The notes under the pieces are model-generated. The model ran no database searches. It saw only the letters and a program-made list of their open reading frames with translations, and was not told where the DNA came from. From Bimastos eiseni (taxonomy: Eukaryota > Annelida > Clitellata > Crassiclitellata > Lumbricidae), in contig OY365822.1 in the NCBI GenBank assembly GCA_959347315.1, forward strand, positions 10,888,530 to 10,952,529: a stretch of 64,000 bases of DNA. Direction: 5' to 3'. This document shows positions 1 through 8,212 of the stretch, piece by piece (the first letter of the stretch is position 1; the number at the start of each line of letters is the position of its first letter). Made by a program: the position numbers and the translations under genes.

Positions 1-2641
1 GCAACCTACCCTTATCACATTAATCCATCGTGTTGACTGGTATAATAGAATTTGCATCTCATAAAAGGTAACTTACTCTAATCAGAACAATCAATTGTGT
101 TGACTGGTATAAAATAATTTGCATCTAAGCAAAGGTAACTTACCCTCATTACAAAATCCATTGTGTTGACTGGTATAATATAATTTGCATCCCATCAGAA
201 GTAACTTACCCCAATCACATTATTCCAGCGCGCTCAGCGGTATAATATAATTTGCATCAAATAAAAGGCAACTTACCATCATCACAAAAATCCATTGCGT
301 TCACTGGTATCATATATAATTTGCACCTAATAAAAGGTAACTTACCATCATCACAACAATCCATTGTGTGACTGGAATAATATAATTTGCATCCAATCAG
401 TAGTAACTTACCCTCATCACATTATTCCATCGTGCTGACTGGTATAATAAAATTTGCATCTATTCAAAGGTAACTAACTCTCATCAGAAAAATCCAATGT
501 GTTGACTGGTATAATTCAACTTGCATCGAATAAAAGGTAACTTACCATCATCACAACAATCCAATTGTGTTGACTGTTATAATATAATTTGCATCCAATC
601 AGAAGTAACTTACCCTAATCACATTATTCCATGGTGCTGACTGGTATAATATAATTTGCATCTAATCAAAGGTAACAAACTCTCATCAAAACAATCCAAT
701 GTGTTGACTGGTAATATAATTTGCATCGAATAAAAGGTAACTTACCATCATCAAAACAATCCACTGTGTTGTCTGGTAAAATATAATTTGCATCCGGTCA
801 GAAGCAACTTACCCTTATCACATTAATCCATCGTGCTCACTGGTAAAATTTAATTTGCTTCTAATAAAAGGTAACTTACCAATATCACAACAATCCATTG
901 CGTTGACTACTATAATACAATTTGCATCTAATAAAAGGTAACTTACCATCATCACAACAAAACATTGCATTGACTGGGATAATATAATTTGCATCTAATC
1001 ATAGGTAACTTACTCTCATCAGAACTATCCATTGTGGTGACTGGAATAAAATAAATTGCATCTAATCAAAGGTAATTAAACCTCATCACAAAATCCATTG
1101 TGTTGACTGGTATAATAAAATTTGCATCAAATTAAAGGTAACTTACCCTTATCACATTAATCGATCATGCTGATTGAGATAATATAATCTGTATCTAAAA
1201 AAAAATTACTTACCAACATTAATTCATAGGGCTGACTTGTATAATAAAATTTGCATCTAATCAAAAATAACTGACTCTCATCAGAACAAACCATTGTGTT
1301 GTCTGGTATAAGTTAATTTGCATCCAATAGGAGGTAACTTACCCTAATCACATCGTGCTGACTGGCAAAATATAATTTGCATCTAATAAAAGGTAACTTA
1401 CCATCATCACAACAATCCACTGTGTTGTCTGGTAAAATATAATTTGCATCCGGTCAGAAGCAACTTACCCTTATCACATTAATCCATCGTGCTCACTGGT
1501 AAAATTTAATTTGCTTCTAATAAAAGGTAACTTACCATTATCACAACAATCCATTGCGTTGACTGGTATCATATAATTTGCATCTAATAAAAGCTAACTT
1601 ACCATCATGATAAATATTTATTGTGTTGACTGGTATAAAATAATTTGCATCAAATCAAAGGCAACTTACCATCATCACAACAATCCATTGCGTTCACTGG
1701 CTTAATATAATTTGCATCTATTAACAGGTAACTTACCATCGTCACAACAATCCATTGTATTGACTGGTAAAATATAATTTGCATCCGGTCAGAAGCAACC
1801 TACCCTTATCACATTAATCCATCGTGTTGACTGGTATAATAGAATTTGCATCTCATAAAAGGTAACTTACTCTCATCAGAACAATCCATTGCGTTGACTG
1901 GTATAAAATAATTTGCATCTAAGCAAAGGTAACTTACCCTCATTACAAAATCCATTGTGTTGACTGGTATAATATAATTTGCATCAAATCAAAGGTAACT
2001 TACCCTTATCACATTAATCGATTATGCTGATTGAGATAATATAATCTGTATCTAAAAAAAAATTACTTATCCACATTAATCCATAGTGCATACTTGTATA
2101 ATAAAATTTGCCTCTAATCAAAAATAACTGACTTTCATCAGAACAATCCATTGTGTTGACTGGTATAAGATAATTTGCGTCTAATCAAAGGTAACTTACC
2201 ATCATCACAAAAATCCATAGTGTTTACAGGTAAAATATAATTTGCATCCCATCAGAAGTAACTTACCCCAATCACATTATTCCAGCGTGCTCAACGGTAT
2301 AATATAATTTGCATCTAATAAAAGGTAACTTACCATCATCACAACAAAACATTGCATTGACTAGTATAATATAATTTGCATCAAACAAAAGGCAACTTAC
2401 TCTCATCAGAACAATCCAATGTGTTGACTGGTATAATATAATTTGCGTCTAATAAAAGGTAACTTACCATCATCACAACAATCCAATTGTGTTGACTCGT
2501 ATAATATAATTTGCATCCAATCAGAAGATACTTACCCTAATCACATTATTCCATCGTGCTGACTGGTATAATATAATTTGCATCTAATAAAAGGTAACTT
2601 ACCAAAATCACAACAATCCATTGCGTTCACTGGTATAATAC
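1..2641. repeat. 67-bp satellite array, left domain, segment upstream of element copy 1
   Basis: Continuous head-to-tail 67-bp monomers with no gene. The period can be read from successive ...TTTGCATC... and GGTAACTTACC landmarks. Monomers are of mixed classes (CATCTAATAAAAGG, CATCCAATCAGAAG and CATCAAATCAAAGG types) plus a variant with CATCCGGTCAGAAGC at about 794, 1449 and 1784. Positions 1 to about 186 are repeated at about 1795-1980, an internal duplication with a 1,794-bp offset. The array is cut at 2641 by the 5' LTR. It is satellite and not coding: the short open frames in it merely read through the repeat. Confidence 0.97.
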
Positions 2642-2744
2642 TGTCGCAAGAGTGCCTTGCCTTGCTCCAGTTTCCGCCGGCGCCATTTGCCGAATGTTCT
2701 TTAATCGGACAAGCACACCTTTCTTTTGGTGCACGAGGAGAGCA

Positions 2745-2751
2745 TATATAT
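2745..2751 (+). promoter_or_regulatory. Probable TATA box of the 5' LTR
   Basis: TATATAT lies about 103 bp into the LTR, in the only TATA-like stretch of the U3-like part. A start site 25-30 bp downstream would fall near 2776, the first base of the LTR minisatellite, so the transcript leader would consist largely of that minisatellite. The 3' LTR has a 2-bp shorter TATAT at the same place. The assignment is by position and motif only. Confidence 0.5.
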
Positions 2752-2775
2752 TGGAAACTGATATATGCACTGTGG

Positions 2776-3153
2776 TTGGAACTTCGCTTGAAGACGTTCT
2801 TCGTTGGAACTTCGCTTGAGGACGGTATTCGTTGGAACTTCGCTTGAAGACGTTCTTCGTTGGAACTTCGCTTGAGGACGGAATTCGTTGGAACTTCGCT
2901 TGAAGACGTTCTTCGTTGGAACTTCGCTTGAGGACGGTATTCGTTGGAACTTCGCTTGAAGATGTTCTTCGTTGGAACTTCGCTTGAGGACGGTATTCGT
3001 TGGAACTTCGCTTGAAGATGTTCTTCGTTGGAACTTCGCTTGAGGACGGTATTCGTTGGAACTTCGCTTAAAGACGTTCTTGGTTTAACTTCGCTTCAAG
3101 ACGTTCTTCGTTGGAACTTCGCTTGAGGACGGTCTTCGTTGGAACTTCGCTTT
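2776..3153 (+). repeat. 28-bp minisatellite inside the 5' LTR, 13 full units plus a partial
   Basis: Units begin TTGGAACTTCGCTT and start at 2776, 2804, 2832, 2860, 2888, 2916, 2944, 2972, 3000, 3028, 3056, 3084, 3111 and 3139 (partial). Up to 3056 two variants strictly alternate: one continuing GAAGACGTTCTTCG (or GAAGATG...) and one continuing GAGGACGGTATTCG. The real repeat is therefore a 56-bp dimer. The 3084 unit is the divergent TTTAACTTCG form, which is also present once in the 3' LTR. Confidence 0.95.
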
Positions 3154-3208
3154 GGAAGATAAACCTTCTAAAAAAGAGCCTTACCACACAGGATAGGCCG
3201 GACTTTCA

Positions 3209-3214
3209 AATAAA
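3209..3214 (+). promoter_or_regulatory. LTR polyadenylation signal (AATAAA)
   Basis: AATAAA lies 26 bp before the end of the LTR in a conserved stretch also found in the 3' LTR at 8609-8614, where it would serve the genomic RNA. Position and motif fit a retroelement poly(A) signal. Confidence 0.6.
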
Positions 3215-3241
3215 TTACTCGAAACAGCAAATTTGTGTCAT

Positions 3242-3259
3242 TGGCGCCCAACGTGGGGC
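3242..3259 (+). other. Primer binding site for tRNA-Lys(CTT)
   Basis: TGGCGCCCAACGTGGGGC starts two bases after the 5' LTR end. It is complementary to the last 18 nt of metazoan tRNA-Lys(CTT) including CCA, as I recall that tRNA; plant versions differ in this stem. It would prime minus-strand DNA synthesis. Confidence 0.88.
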
Positions 3260-3309
3260 CTATCAAAAAGGCTTTCAAGAAAGACGCTATATAGAGTTCT
3301 ATTCCGGCA

Positions 3310-4023
3310 ATGCTTTCCGCCGGCGGACCTACAGCTCTATACTACGAAGAAGATGAGGAAGCAGGGAGTTGCATGCGTCAGCCTGCGACTAGTCCTGATG
3401 CGCACAGCAGCCTTCGTGAGCCAAATGTGCATCCAACACCGCGGGAGTTTATCCCCGAAACACCAAGACGAATGCAAATCAGGCGTAAGGAGATGGAAGT
3501 CCGGCGATACACAGGAAAGGACTCTGTGGAAGACTACCTGCTTCAATTCGAATTAGCAGCCCGTCATAATTACTGGACCGATCAGGAAAAGGTCTCCTTC
3601 TTGCTATGTGCACTTGATGGACCAGCAAGGGGAGTTCTGGCCGGAATAGATGACATTGCAACTGTTTCATATAGGGACGTACGCAGGATTTTGCTAGCTC
3701 GTTTCGGACCCGCGGAGTTCCCAGCGGCCCATGAGCAGGCACTCCATCAGCTCCGACTTTCCTCAGGACAGAACATTCGGGAGCTTTCCCAGGAGGTGCA
3801 GCGACTTACCCGACGGGCATACAGCGACCTTGCCGGCAGAGCGAGAGATCAGCTCATGGTCGGATTCCTCCTTCGCGCTATTCCGGACAGAGAGGTTGTA
3901 TTTTATGTTCGTGACAAAGAACCACGAACTCTAGATGAAGCCTGCCATCTTTACGAAAGATATCAGTTGCTTTCAGACAAAGGCAATCATCGACATCCGA
4001 CTGTGGCGCGTTGTTTCAGATGA
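3310..4023 (+). CDS. gag: Gag, capsid-like part (truncated by frameshift)
   Basis: A 237-residue open frame starting at the first ATG downstream of the PBS (50 bp after it). It encodes a retrotransposon Gag-like helical domain. Residues about 60-215 have the usual pattern of this family: an RRYTGKDSVEDYLLQFE-type start, a WTDQEKVSFLLCALDGPAR segment, a ...ILLARFGP... segment, and a ...DQLMVGFLLRAIPD... segment. It would form the particle shell in the cytoplasm. The frame ends at 4023 in sequence that no longer looks like Gag, while the continuation with the nucleocapsid knuckles is open in the next frame (3935-4330). A 1-nt shift between about 3980 and 4020 therefore separates capsid from nucleocapsid. 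I take this as a disabling mutation, since it falls inside Gag and not at a gag-pol junction. Confidence 0.82.
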   Translation: MLSAGGPTALYYEEDEEAGSCMRQPATSPDAHSSLREPNVHPTPREFIPETPRRMQIRRKEMEVRRYTGKDSVEDYLLQFELAARHNYWTDQEKVSFLLCALDGPARGVLAGIDDIATVSYRDVRRILLARFGPAEFPAAHEQALHQLRLSSGQNIRELSQEVQRLTRRAYSDLAGRARDQLMVGFLLRAIPDREVVFYVRDKEPRTLDEACHLYERYQLLSDKGNHRHPTVARCFR

Positions 4024-4330
4024 GGAGCAACCGCCGTCACACACAATGCGATCCTTTATGGATCAGACGACTCATTGCTTAAGTCAGATAAGTAACACCT
4101 TGGAGCGCCTCTCCATCGCTTCTCCGTCGCAGGGAGTTTCATATGCCATGCCTACAACTGTGAATCAGAGGACCGTTCCAAGAAAGCCATGTCCGCGATG
4201 TGGTCAGGCTGGTCACTGGAGTCGCGACTGCCTGCTTCGTCAGGGAAGCAGTGGATCCGCCAACAGGGTTCGATGCTTTGAGTGCGACCAGCCGGGACAT
4301 CATTGGCAGAACTGTTCCAGTCGTCGGTAG
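3935..4330 (+). CDS. gag: Gag, nucleocapsid part with two CCHC zinc knuckles (frame-shifted)
   Basis: An open frame of 131 residues, +1 relative to the capsid frame. Only its part downstream of about residue 28 is likely to be genuine Gag; the ATG at 3935 overlaps capsid codons in another frame and is probably not a real start. It holds two perfect C-x2-C-x4-H-x4-C knuckles: C86/C89/H94/C99 and C114/C117/H122/C127. This is the RNA-binding nucleocapsid signature of Ty3/Gypsy Gag. It stops at 4328-4330 and overlaps the pol frame by 49 nt (4282-4330) in the -1 direction, as expected for gag-pol frameshifting. I see no X-XXY-YYZ slippery heptamer in the overlap. Confidence 0.82.
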   Translation: MKPAIFTKDISCFQTKAIIDIRLWRVVSDEEQPPSHTMRSFMDQTTHCLSQISNTLERLSIASPSQGVSYAMPTTVNQRTVPRKPCPRCGQAGHWSRDCLLRQGSSGSANRVRCFECDQPGHHWQNCSSRR

Positions 4331-6117
4331 TCGGAAAACTGCAGGGGATTGATGTCAGCGCCGGACGATCGATCTGCAGTTCCACATCCGGAACAATAGA
4401 GGCGCCTGCACGCACTCGAAGGCATGACCCGGCAGTGTATGTACGGGCACGCATAAATGGGAAACAGAGAGACTGCTTGTTGGACACTGGGGCTGAGGTA
4501 TGTCTTATACCTGCAACCTGGGTAAATGGATCTGTGTTGTCTCAGACTACCTCGAAGTTACTTGCTGTGAATGGAACAGAAATAGAAGTCGACGGTCAAC
4601 TCCAACAGTCAGTGGTGATAAATAATTGTCGGACCAACGCTACTTTCCTGGTTAGTCCGAATCTCAGCGAAGCCATTCTCGGTATAGACTGGCTTACCGA
4701 CAACAGCGTCATCTGGATCTTCGGGGAGGACACGCTCATCATGAACGGACAACGCGTGGCATTACGATCGAAGCATGGTAAGCCTAAATCCTATCAGAAG
4801 TGTGTTGCCCGTTCTGCCTGGTCTATACCTCCACAAAGCGAAACATTCCTGCCGGTTCGGTTAGTCCATGGTCGCCTCCTTAACCCATCAGACGACCGAA
4901 AATATAGCACCGTACCCGCTGCACCCGGAAAAGGACTGTTAATTGCCCGAACTCTTATCGATCCAGGATCCCGAGAAAATGGTGTTTGCGTCTGCAATTC
5001 CACTTCCAGGACAATTCAAGTTTTTGAGGGGCAAACCATAAGTGGTCTTCAGGACGTCACGATGCTACCAACCATTAAAGAACTTGGTCCACATCCTGGG
5101 ATTGGTCATATCACGCCTATTCTGGACAGAGTCGACGAGGCTGTCACCAGCCAAGTAAAGAATGAGTTGCAGCAACTTCTTTACAAGTACTCCGACGTAT
5201 TGTCGCGTGATGAGTTCGATCTTGGCTGCACCGATGTTGTGACCCACCACATCGATACCGGTGATAATCGGTCATTTCGGCAACCATTGAGACCGCAGGC
5301 CCGCGCTCACTTACCGGATTTGGACAAGCTATTATCAGAGATGCAGAAGCAGGGAGTTATTGAACCTTGCCAAAGTGAATGGGCGTCGAATATCGTTCTC
5401 GTCAAAAAGAAGGACGGCAGCATTCGTTTCTGCGTTGATTACCGTAGGTTGAATGATCTTACCAAGAAAGATGCATATCCTCTGCCTCGTATCGACACTT
5501 GCCTTGACACTCTGTCTGGATCCATCTGGTTCAGCACCTTCGACCTTCGCTCAGGATTTCATCAGGTAGCCGTGGATCCAAGAGACAGGAATAAAACCAC
5601 CTTCATCTGCCATCGGGGATCGTTTCGGTTTCCTAGGATGCCGTTCGGTCTCTGTAACGCCCCAGCGACCTTTCAACGACTTATGGATATGGTTATCGCT
5701 GGACTGAATTATGAAACGTGCCTCGTGTACTTAGACGACATAATTGTCTTCAGCAAGGACACTCAAAGCCACCTGGAAAGACTGGAGAAACTGCTCTTGC
5801 GACTACGTGAAGCTAACCTGAGATTAAAACCTTCCAAGTGTCACCTTCTTCAACAAAAGGTTTCGTTTCTTGGGTTCGTGGTTAGCAAGGCAGGAGTTGA
5901 AACCGATCCTGACAAAATTGCAGCCATCAGAGACTGGCCGAAGCCATTAAACCTCCGTCAAAACAGAGCATTCGTCGGTTTATGCCAGTATTATAGACGC
6001 TTTGTCCCCGGGTTTTCTGACGTCGCTTCTCCATTACATTCACTGACCAAGAAGGTGCAAGGTTTTTATGGACGGATGAGTGTCAAAAGGCATTCGACGC
6101 TCTCAAGGCCATGTTAA
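4282..6117 (+). CDS. pol: Pol: aspartic protease and reverse transcriptase
   Basis: A 611-residue open frame that begins right after a stop (4279-4281), so it lacks its own credible start and must be made as a Gag fusion. Numbering below is from 4282. The retropepsin active site is LLDTGAE (D68-T69-G70), with the matching ILGIDWL at 132-138. RT motifs follow: FCVDYRRLN (383-391); FDLRSGFHQV with catalytic D421; MPFGLCNAPATFQ (453-465); YLDD (483-486) with catalytic D485 and D486; FLGFVVS (529-535); and LCQYYRRFVPGF (567-578) in the connection. All catalytic RT and protease residues are present. The last about 18 residues (from about 594) are out of frame with the homologous continuation: a 1-nt shift at or near the T5 run 6063-6067 ends the genuine protein before RNase H. 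It acts in reverse transcription inside particles. Confidence 0.93.
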   Translation: MRPAGTSLAELFQSSVVGKLQGIDVSAGRSICSSTSGTIEAPARTRRHDPAVYVRARINGKQRDCLLDTGAEVCLIPATWVNGSVLSQTTSKLLAVNGTEIEVDGQLQQSVVINNCRTNATFLVSPNLSEAILGIDWLTDNSVIWIFGEDTLIMNGQRVALRSKHGKPKSYQKCVARSAWSIPPQSETFLPVRLVHGRLLNPSDDRKYSTVPAAPGKGLLIARTLIDPGSRENGVCVCNSTSRTIQVFEGQTISGLQDVTMLPTIKELGPHPGIGHITPILDRVDEAVTSQVKNELQQLLYKYSDVLSRDEFDLGCTDVVTHHIDTGDNRSFRQPLRPQARAHLPDLDKLLSEMQKQGVIEPCQSEWASNIVLVKKKDGSIRFCVDYRRLNDLTKKDAYPLPRIDTCLDTLSGSIWFSTFDLRSGFHQVAVDPRDRNKTTFICHRGSFRFPRMPFGLCNAPATFQRLMDMVIAGLNYETCLVYLDDIIVFSKDTQSHLERLEKLLLRLREANLRLKPSKCHLLQQKVSFLGFVVSKAGVETDPDKIAAIRDWPKPLNLRQNRAFVGLCQYYRRFVPGFSDVASPLHSLTKKVQGFYGRMSVKRHSTLSRPC

Positions 6118-6959
6118 TTGGAGCGAATGTGCTAGCTTTACCGACTGAGGATGGTCGCTATGTCTTGGATTGCGACGCATCTGACACTGGTATCGGCGCT
6201 GTACTATCACAGATCCAGGACGGAGAAGAACGACCGATCTGCTACGCAAGTCAGTTGTATAACCGGCACGAGAAGAATTATAATGTGACTCGTAAGGAGC
6301 TGCTATCCCTTGTCACGTTTGTAAAGAAGTACAGGCAGTACCTCCTAGGAAGACCGTTCACCATCAGGACAGATCACGCGGCACTCCAATGGCTCAAGAA
6401 AACTCCAGAGCCAATTGGTCAGCAGGCACGATGGCTTGAGATTCTGGAGGAATTCGACTACGAGGTCCAGCATAGGTCGGGAACGAAACACACTAACGCC
6501 GACGTCCTCTCCCGAAGACCATCTAATTACAACGAAGCATCTGTCGCTGCAGCAACCGCTACACGACCAGAAGTATTAGAGCCATTTGACTGGGTGAAGA
6601 TACAATTGGAAGACGCGGATGTCGGCTTCATTTACGGACTACTCAAGAACCAATCACCCAGGCCGAGGCCAGAAGATATCACCTCACTGAGCGCGGATGC
6701 AAAATCACTCTGCAGCCAGTACGATCAACTGCTTCTAGGACCTGATGACGTAGTGTACAGGAAATTTAAAAAAAACCAACGGGGATATCATAATGCAGAA
6801 AGTCGTCCCCTTCAGGTATCGAAGGGAAATTGCCACAGATTTGCATCGAGGGTTAAATGGCGGTCATTTGGGAATCCAGCGCACCACACATCAGTTACAG
6901 AGAAGGTTCTACTGGCCAGGATGGTCACGGGACCTGCGATTGGCTTTGATGCAATGTGA
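6111..6959 (+). CDS. pol: Pol: RNase H and linker (frame-shifted fragment)
   Basis: Open in the frame -1 to RT. Homologous sequence in this frame starts upstream of the first ATG (6111), near 6060, so that ATG is only the first Met of a fragment. RNase H motifs are complete: CDASD (D22), KELL (E63), RTDHAALQWL (D88), and ADVLSRRP (D131). The domain removes the RNA strand during reverse transcription. After about residue 220 the frame leaves homologous sequence: the A8 run at 6768-6775 carries an apparent 1-nt insertion, and the integrase N-terminus continues in another frame from about 6776. The last about 60 residues of this ORF are therefore out-of-frame read-through. Confidence 0.88.
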   Translation: MLIGANVLALPTEDGRYVLDCDASDTGIGAVLSQIQDGEERPICYASQLYNRHEKNYNVTRKELLSLVTFVKKYRQYLLGRPFTIRTDHAALQWLKKTPEPIGQQARWLEILEEFDYEVQHRSGTKHTNADVLSRRPSNYNEASVAAATATRPEVLEPFDWVKIQLEDADVGFIYGLLKNQSPRPRPEDITSLSADAKSLCSQYDQLLLGPDDVVYRKFKKNQRGYHNAESRPLQVSKGNCHRFASRVKWRSFGNPAHHTSVTEKVLLARMVTGPAIGFDAM

Positions 6960-7116
6960 GCAGTGTGCGAGATTCAAGCGACCGAGACCTTATCATCAGA
7001 GGCGTCTGAAGCCAATGCTGACAGGCAAGCCATGGGAACGGATTGGAGTAGATGTGACCGGCCCGCACCCAAAATCATCAAAGGGAAATGTTTACATCCT
7101 CACGCCCGATCATTGA
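6793..7116 (+). pseudogene. pol: Pol: integrase N-terminal HHCC domain and start of catalytic core (frame-shifted fragment)
   Basis: A 107-residue fragment with the integrase zinc-binding pattern H18-x6-H25 ... C55-x2-C58. It is followed by GVDVTGP with the first catalytic Asp (D87). It is separated from RNase H by the A8-run shift and from the rest of the core by a further 1-nt shift at about 7105-7107, in a C3 run just before the TGA at 7114-7116. The integrase would insert the cDNA into the genome, but its first catalytic Asp is here, cut off in frame from the other two catalytic residues. Confidence 0.85.
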
Positions 7117-8143
7117 TCATTTCACAAAGTGGGCCGAAATGTTCCCAATGCGAAATCAAGAGGCTTCCACTGTAGCTAAAATCCTTGTTGATCGAGTATT
7201 CTGTGTCCATGGAATGCCGCTGCAGCTGCTAACTGACCGCGGACCGAATTTCGAGAGTCAGCTCTTCAAGGAGATTTGTCGTGCGCTCTCCATCGACAAA
7301 ATTAGGACAACCGCTTACAAGCCTTCCACGAATGGAAACGTTGAGCGTCTTCACGGGACCTTGAACAGCATCCTTGCCAAATGGGTCTCCGAAAACCAAC
7401 GAGATTGGGACGATAGACTGCCGGCTGTCGCTTTTGCCTACCGTACCTCAGTCCAAGAATCAACTGGCTTCACTCCCTTCTATTTGTTGTTCGGCCGTGA
7501 ACCGACAATTCCGGCTGACATTGTATATGGCTTACCTCCAAAAGACACTGAGTACGAAACGCCTGTGGAGTTTGTAGCCGCGCAACAGGAAAAACTACAT
7601 GACGCCTTCAGACTTGTTCGGGAGCATCTGAATCGAGCTGCTGAAAGGAGGAAGACGCATTACGATATGCGGACTCGTCCTCGCAGCTTTCAACGGGGAG
7701 ATTGGGTGTGGTGCCTGATACCAAGACGTCGAGTAGGTCGAAGCCTCAAATGGTCTTCCTTCTATGAGGGTCCTTTTCTCGTGACCACGAGAATTAGTGA
7801 CCTCAATTTGGAAATTCAACGCAGTCGGCGCGCAAAGCCGATTATCGTCCATGTGGACAAATTGAAGCCGTGCTACACATCCAGTCTCCAATCATGGATT
7901 AAAGACACGCATCCAAATGTTGGAGAGGCTGACGACGATAGTTTGCCACAACCATTAGCAACGCCGAGCCGCGCACTTCGCCTGAACATTGCTTCCGATG
8001 ACGCATCTGGTGAAGAATCAATTCTGGATGCCTCATCAGACGTCATCGGGGACGACGTGGATGATTCTGAAGATGTGCAGCCTACCGACAAGAGACCCAA
8101 GCGTCATATGCGGCGACCTGCCAGGTTGTTGATTGGTGATTAG
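7088..8143 (+). CDS. pol: Pol: integrase catalytic core (D,E) and GPY/F-like C-terminal domain
   Basis: A 351-residue open frame. The ATG at 7088 precedes the homologous part, which starts near residue 8 after the frame break. LLTDRGPNFES gives the second catalytic Asp (D50), and NGNVERLHGTL gives the catalytic Glu (E86). There are 35 residues between them, a DD35E core. AFAYRTSVQESTGFTPFYLLFGREP lies at about 115-139. A GDWVW segment (204-208) and YEGPF (226-230) followed by VHVDKLKPCY (254-263) fit the GPY/F-type C-terminus of Ty3/Gypsy integrases. The tail (about 275-351) is acidic and low-complexity, then basic. I see no chromodomain. The stop at 8141-8143 lies 55 bp before the purine tract, leaving no room for env. 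Confidence 0.92.
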   Translation: MFTSSRPIIDHFTKWAEMFPMRNQEASTVAKILVDRVFCVHGMPLQLLTDRGPNFESQLFKEICRALSIDKIRTTAYKPSTNGNVERLHGTLNSILAKWVSENQRDWDDRLPAVAFAYRTSVQESTGFTPFYLLFGREPTIPADIVYGLPPKDTEYETPVEFVAAQQEKLHDAFRLVREHLNRAAERRKTHYDMRTRPRSFQRGDWVWCLIPRRRVGRSLKWSSFYEGPFLVTTRISDLNLEIQRSRRAKPIIVHVDKLKPCYTSSLQSWIKDTHPNVGEADDDSLPQPLATPSRALRLNIASDDASGEESILDASSDVIGDDVDDSEDVQPTDKRPKRHMRRPARLLIGD

Positions 8144-8198
8144 GACAGCACAGAGGGCCCAGCGGACAGTCTGCCGCTGAGAATCTTGTTCTTCCCCC

Positions 8199-8212
8199 GG
8201 GACATGGGAGGA
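8199..8212 (+). other. Polypurine tract region
   Basis: GGGACATGGGAGGA abuts the 3' LTR; the uninterrupted purine part is GGGAGGA (8206-8212). This is where plus-strand DNA synthesis would be primed. It is short and interrupted by C and T. Confidence 0.6.

Larger units (their letters stand above)
2642..3240 (+). repeat. 5' LTR, copy 1 (599 bp)
   Basis: Starts TGTCGC and ends TGTCA, directly followed by the primer binding site after one T. It shares about 133 bp of U3-like sequence and about 85 bp of terminal sequence with the 3' LTR at 8213-8640. I count about 10 substitutions and one 2-bp indel over about 220 unique bases. The length difference from the 3' LTR (171 bp) is almost wholly due to six extra 28-bp units in the internal minisatellite. 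Confidence 0.95.

Noticed and set aside
2776..3153. Heat-shock element array in the LTR minisatellite (GAA and TTC blocks)
   Set aside because: The spacing between inverted GAA/TTC blocks is 1 or 4 bases and not the 2 bases of an nGAAnnTTCn element.
3111..3556. Short plus-strand frames over the 5' LTR end and PBS (3111-3356 and 3233-3556)
   Set aside because: They span the LTR/PBS junction in non-coding leader and overlap the well-supported gag frame.
6768..6775. Programmed -1 frameshift site at the A8 run between RNase H and integrase
   Set aside because: The run could slip, but the required shift is +1 (or -2), and gag-pol elements do not normally place such a site there. A 1-nt insertion in a homopolymer is simpler.
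8144..8212. Env gene downstream of integrase
   Set aside because: Only 55 bp separate the integrase stop from the purine tract, and the antisense frames over it have no envelope features.
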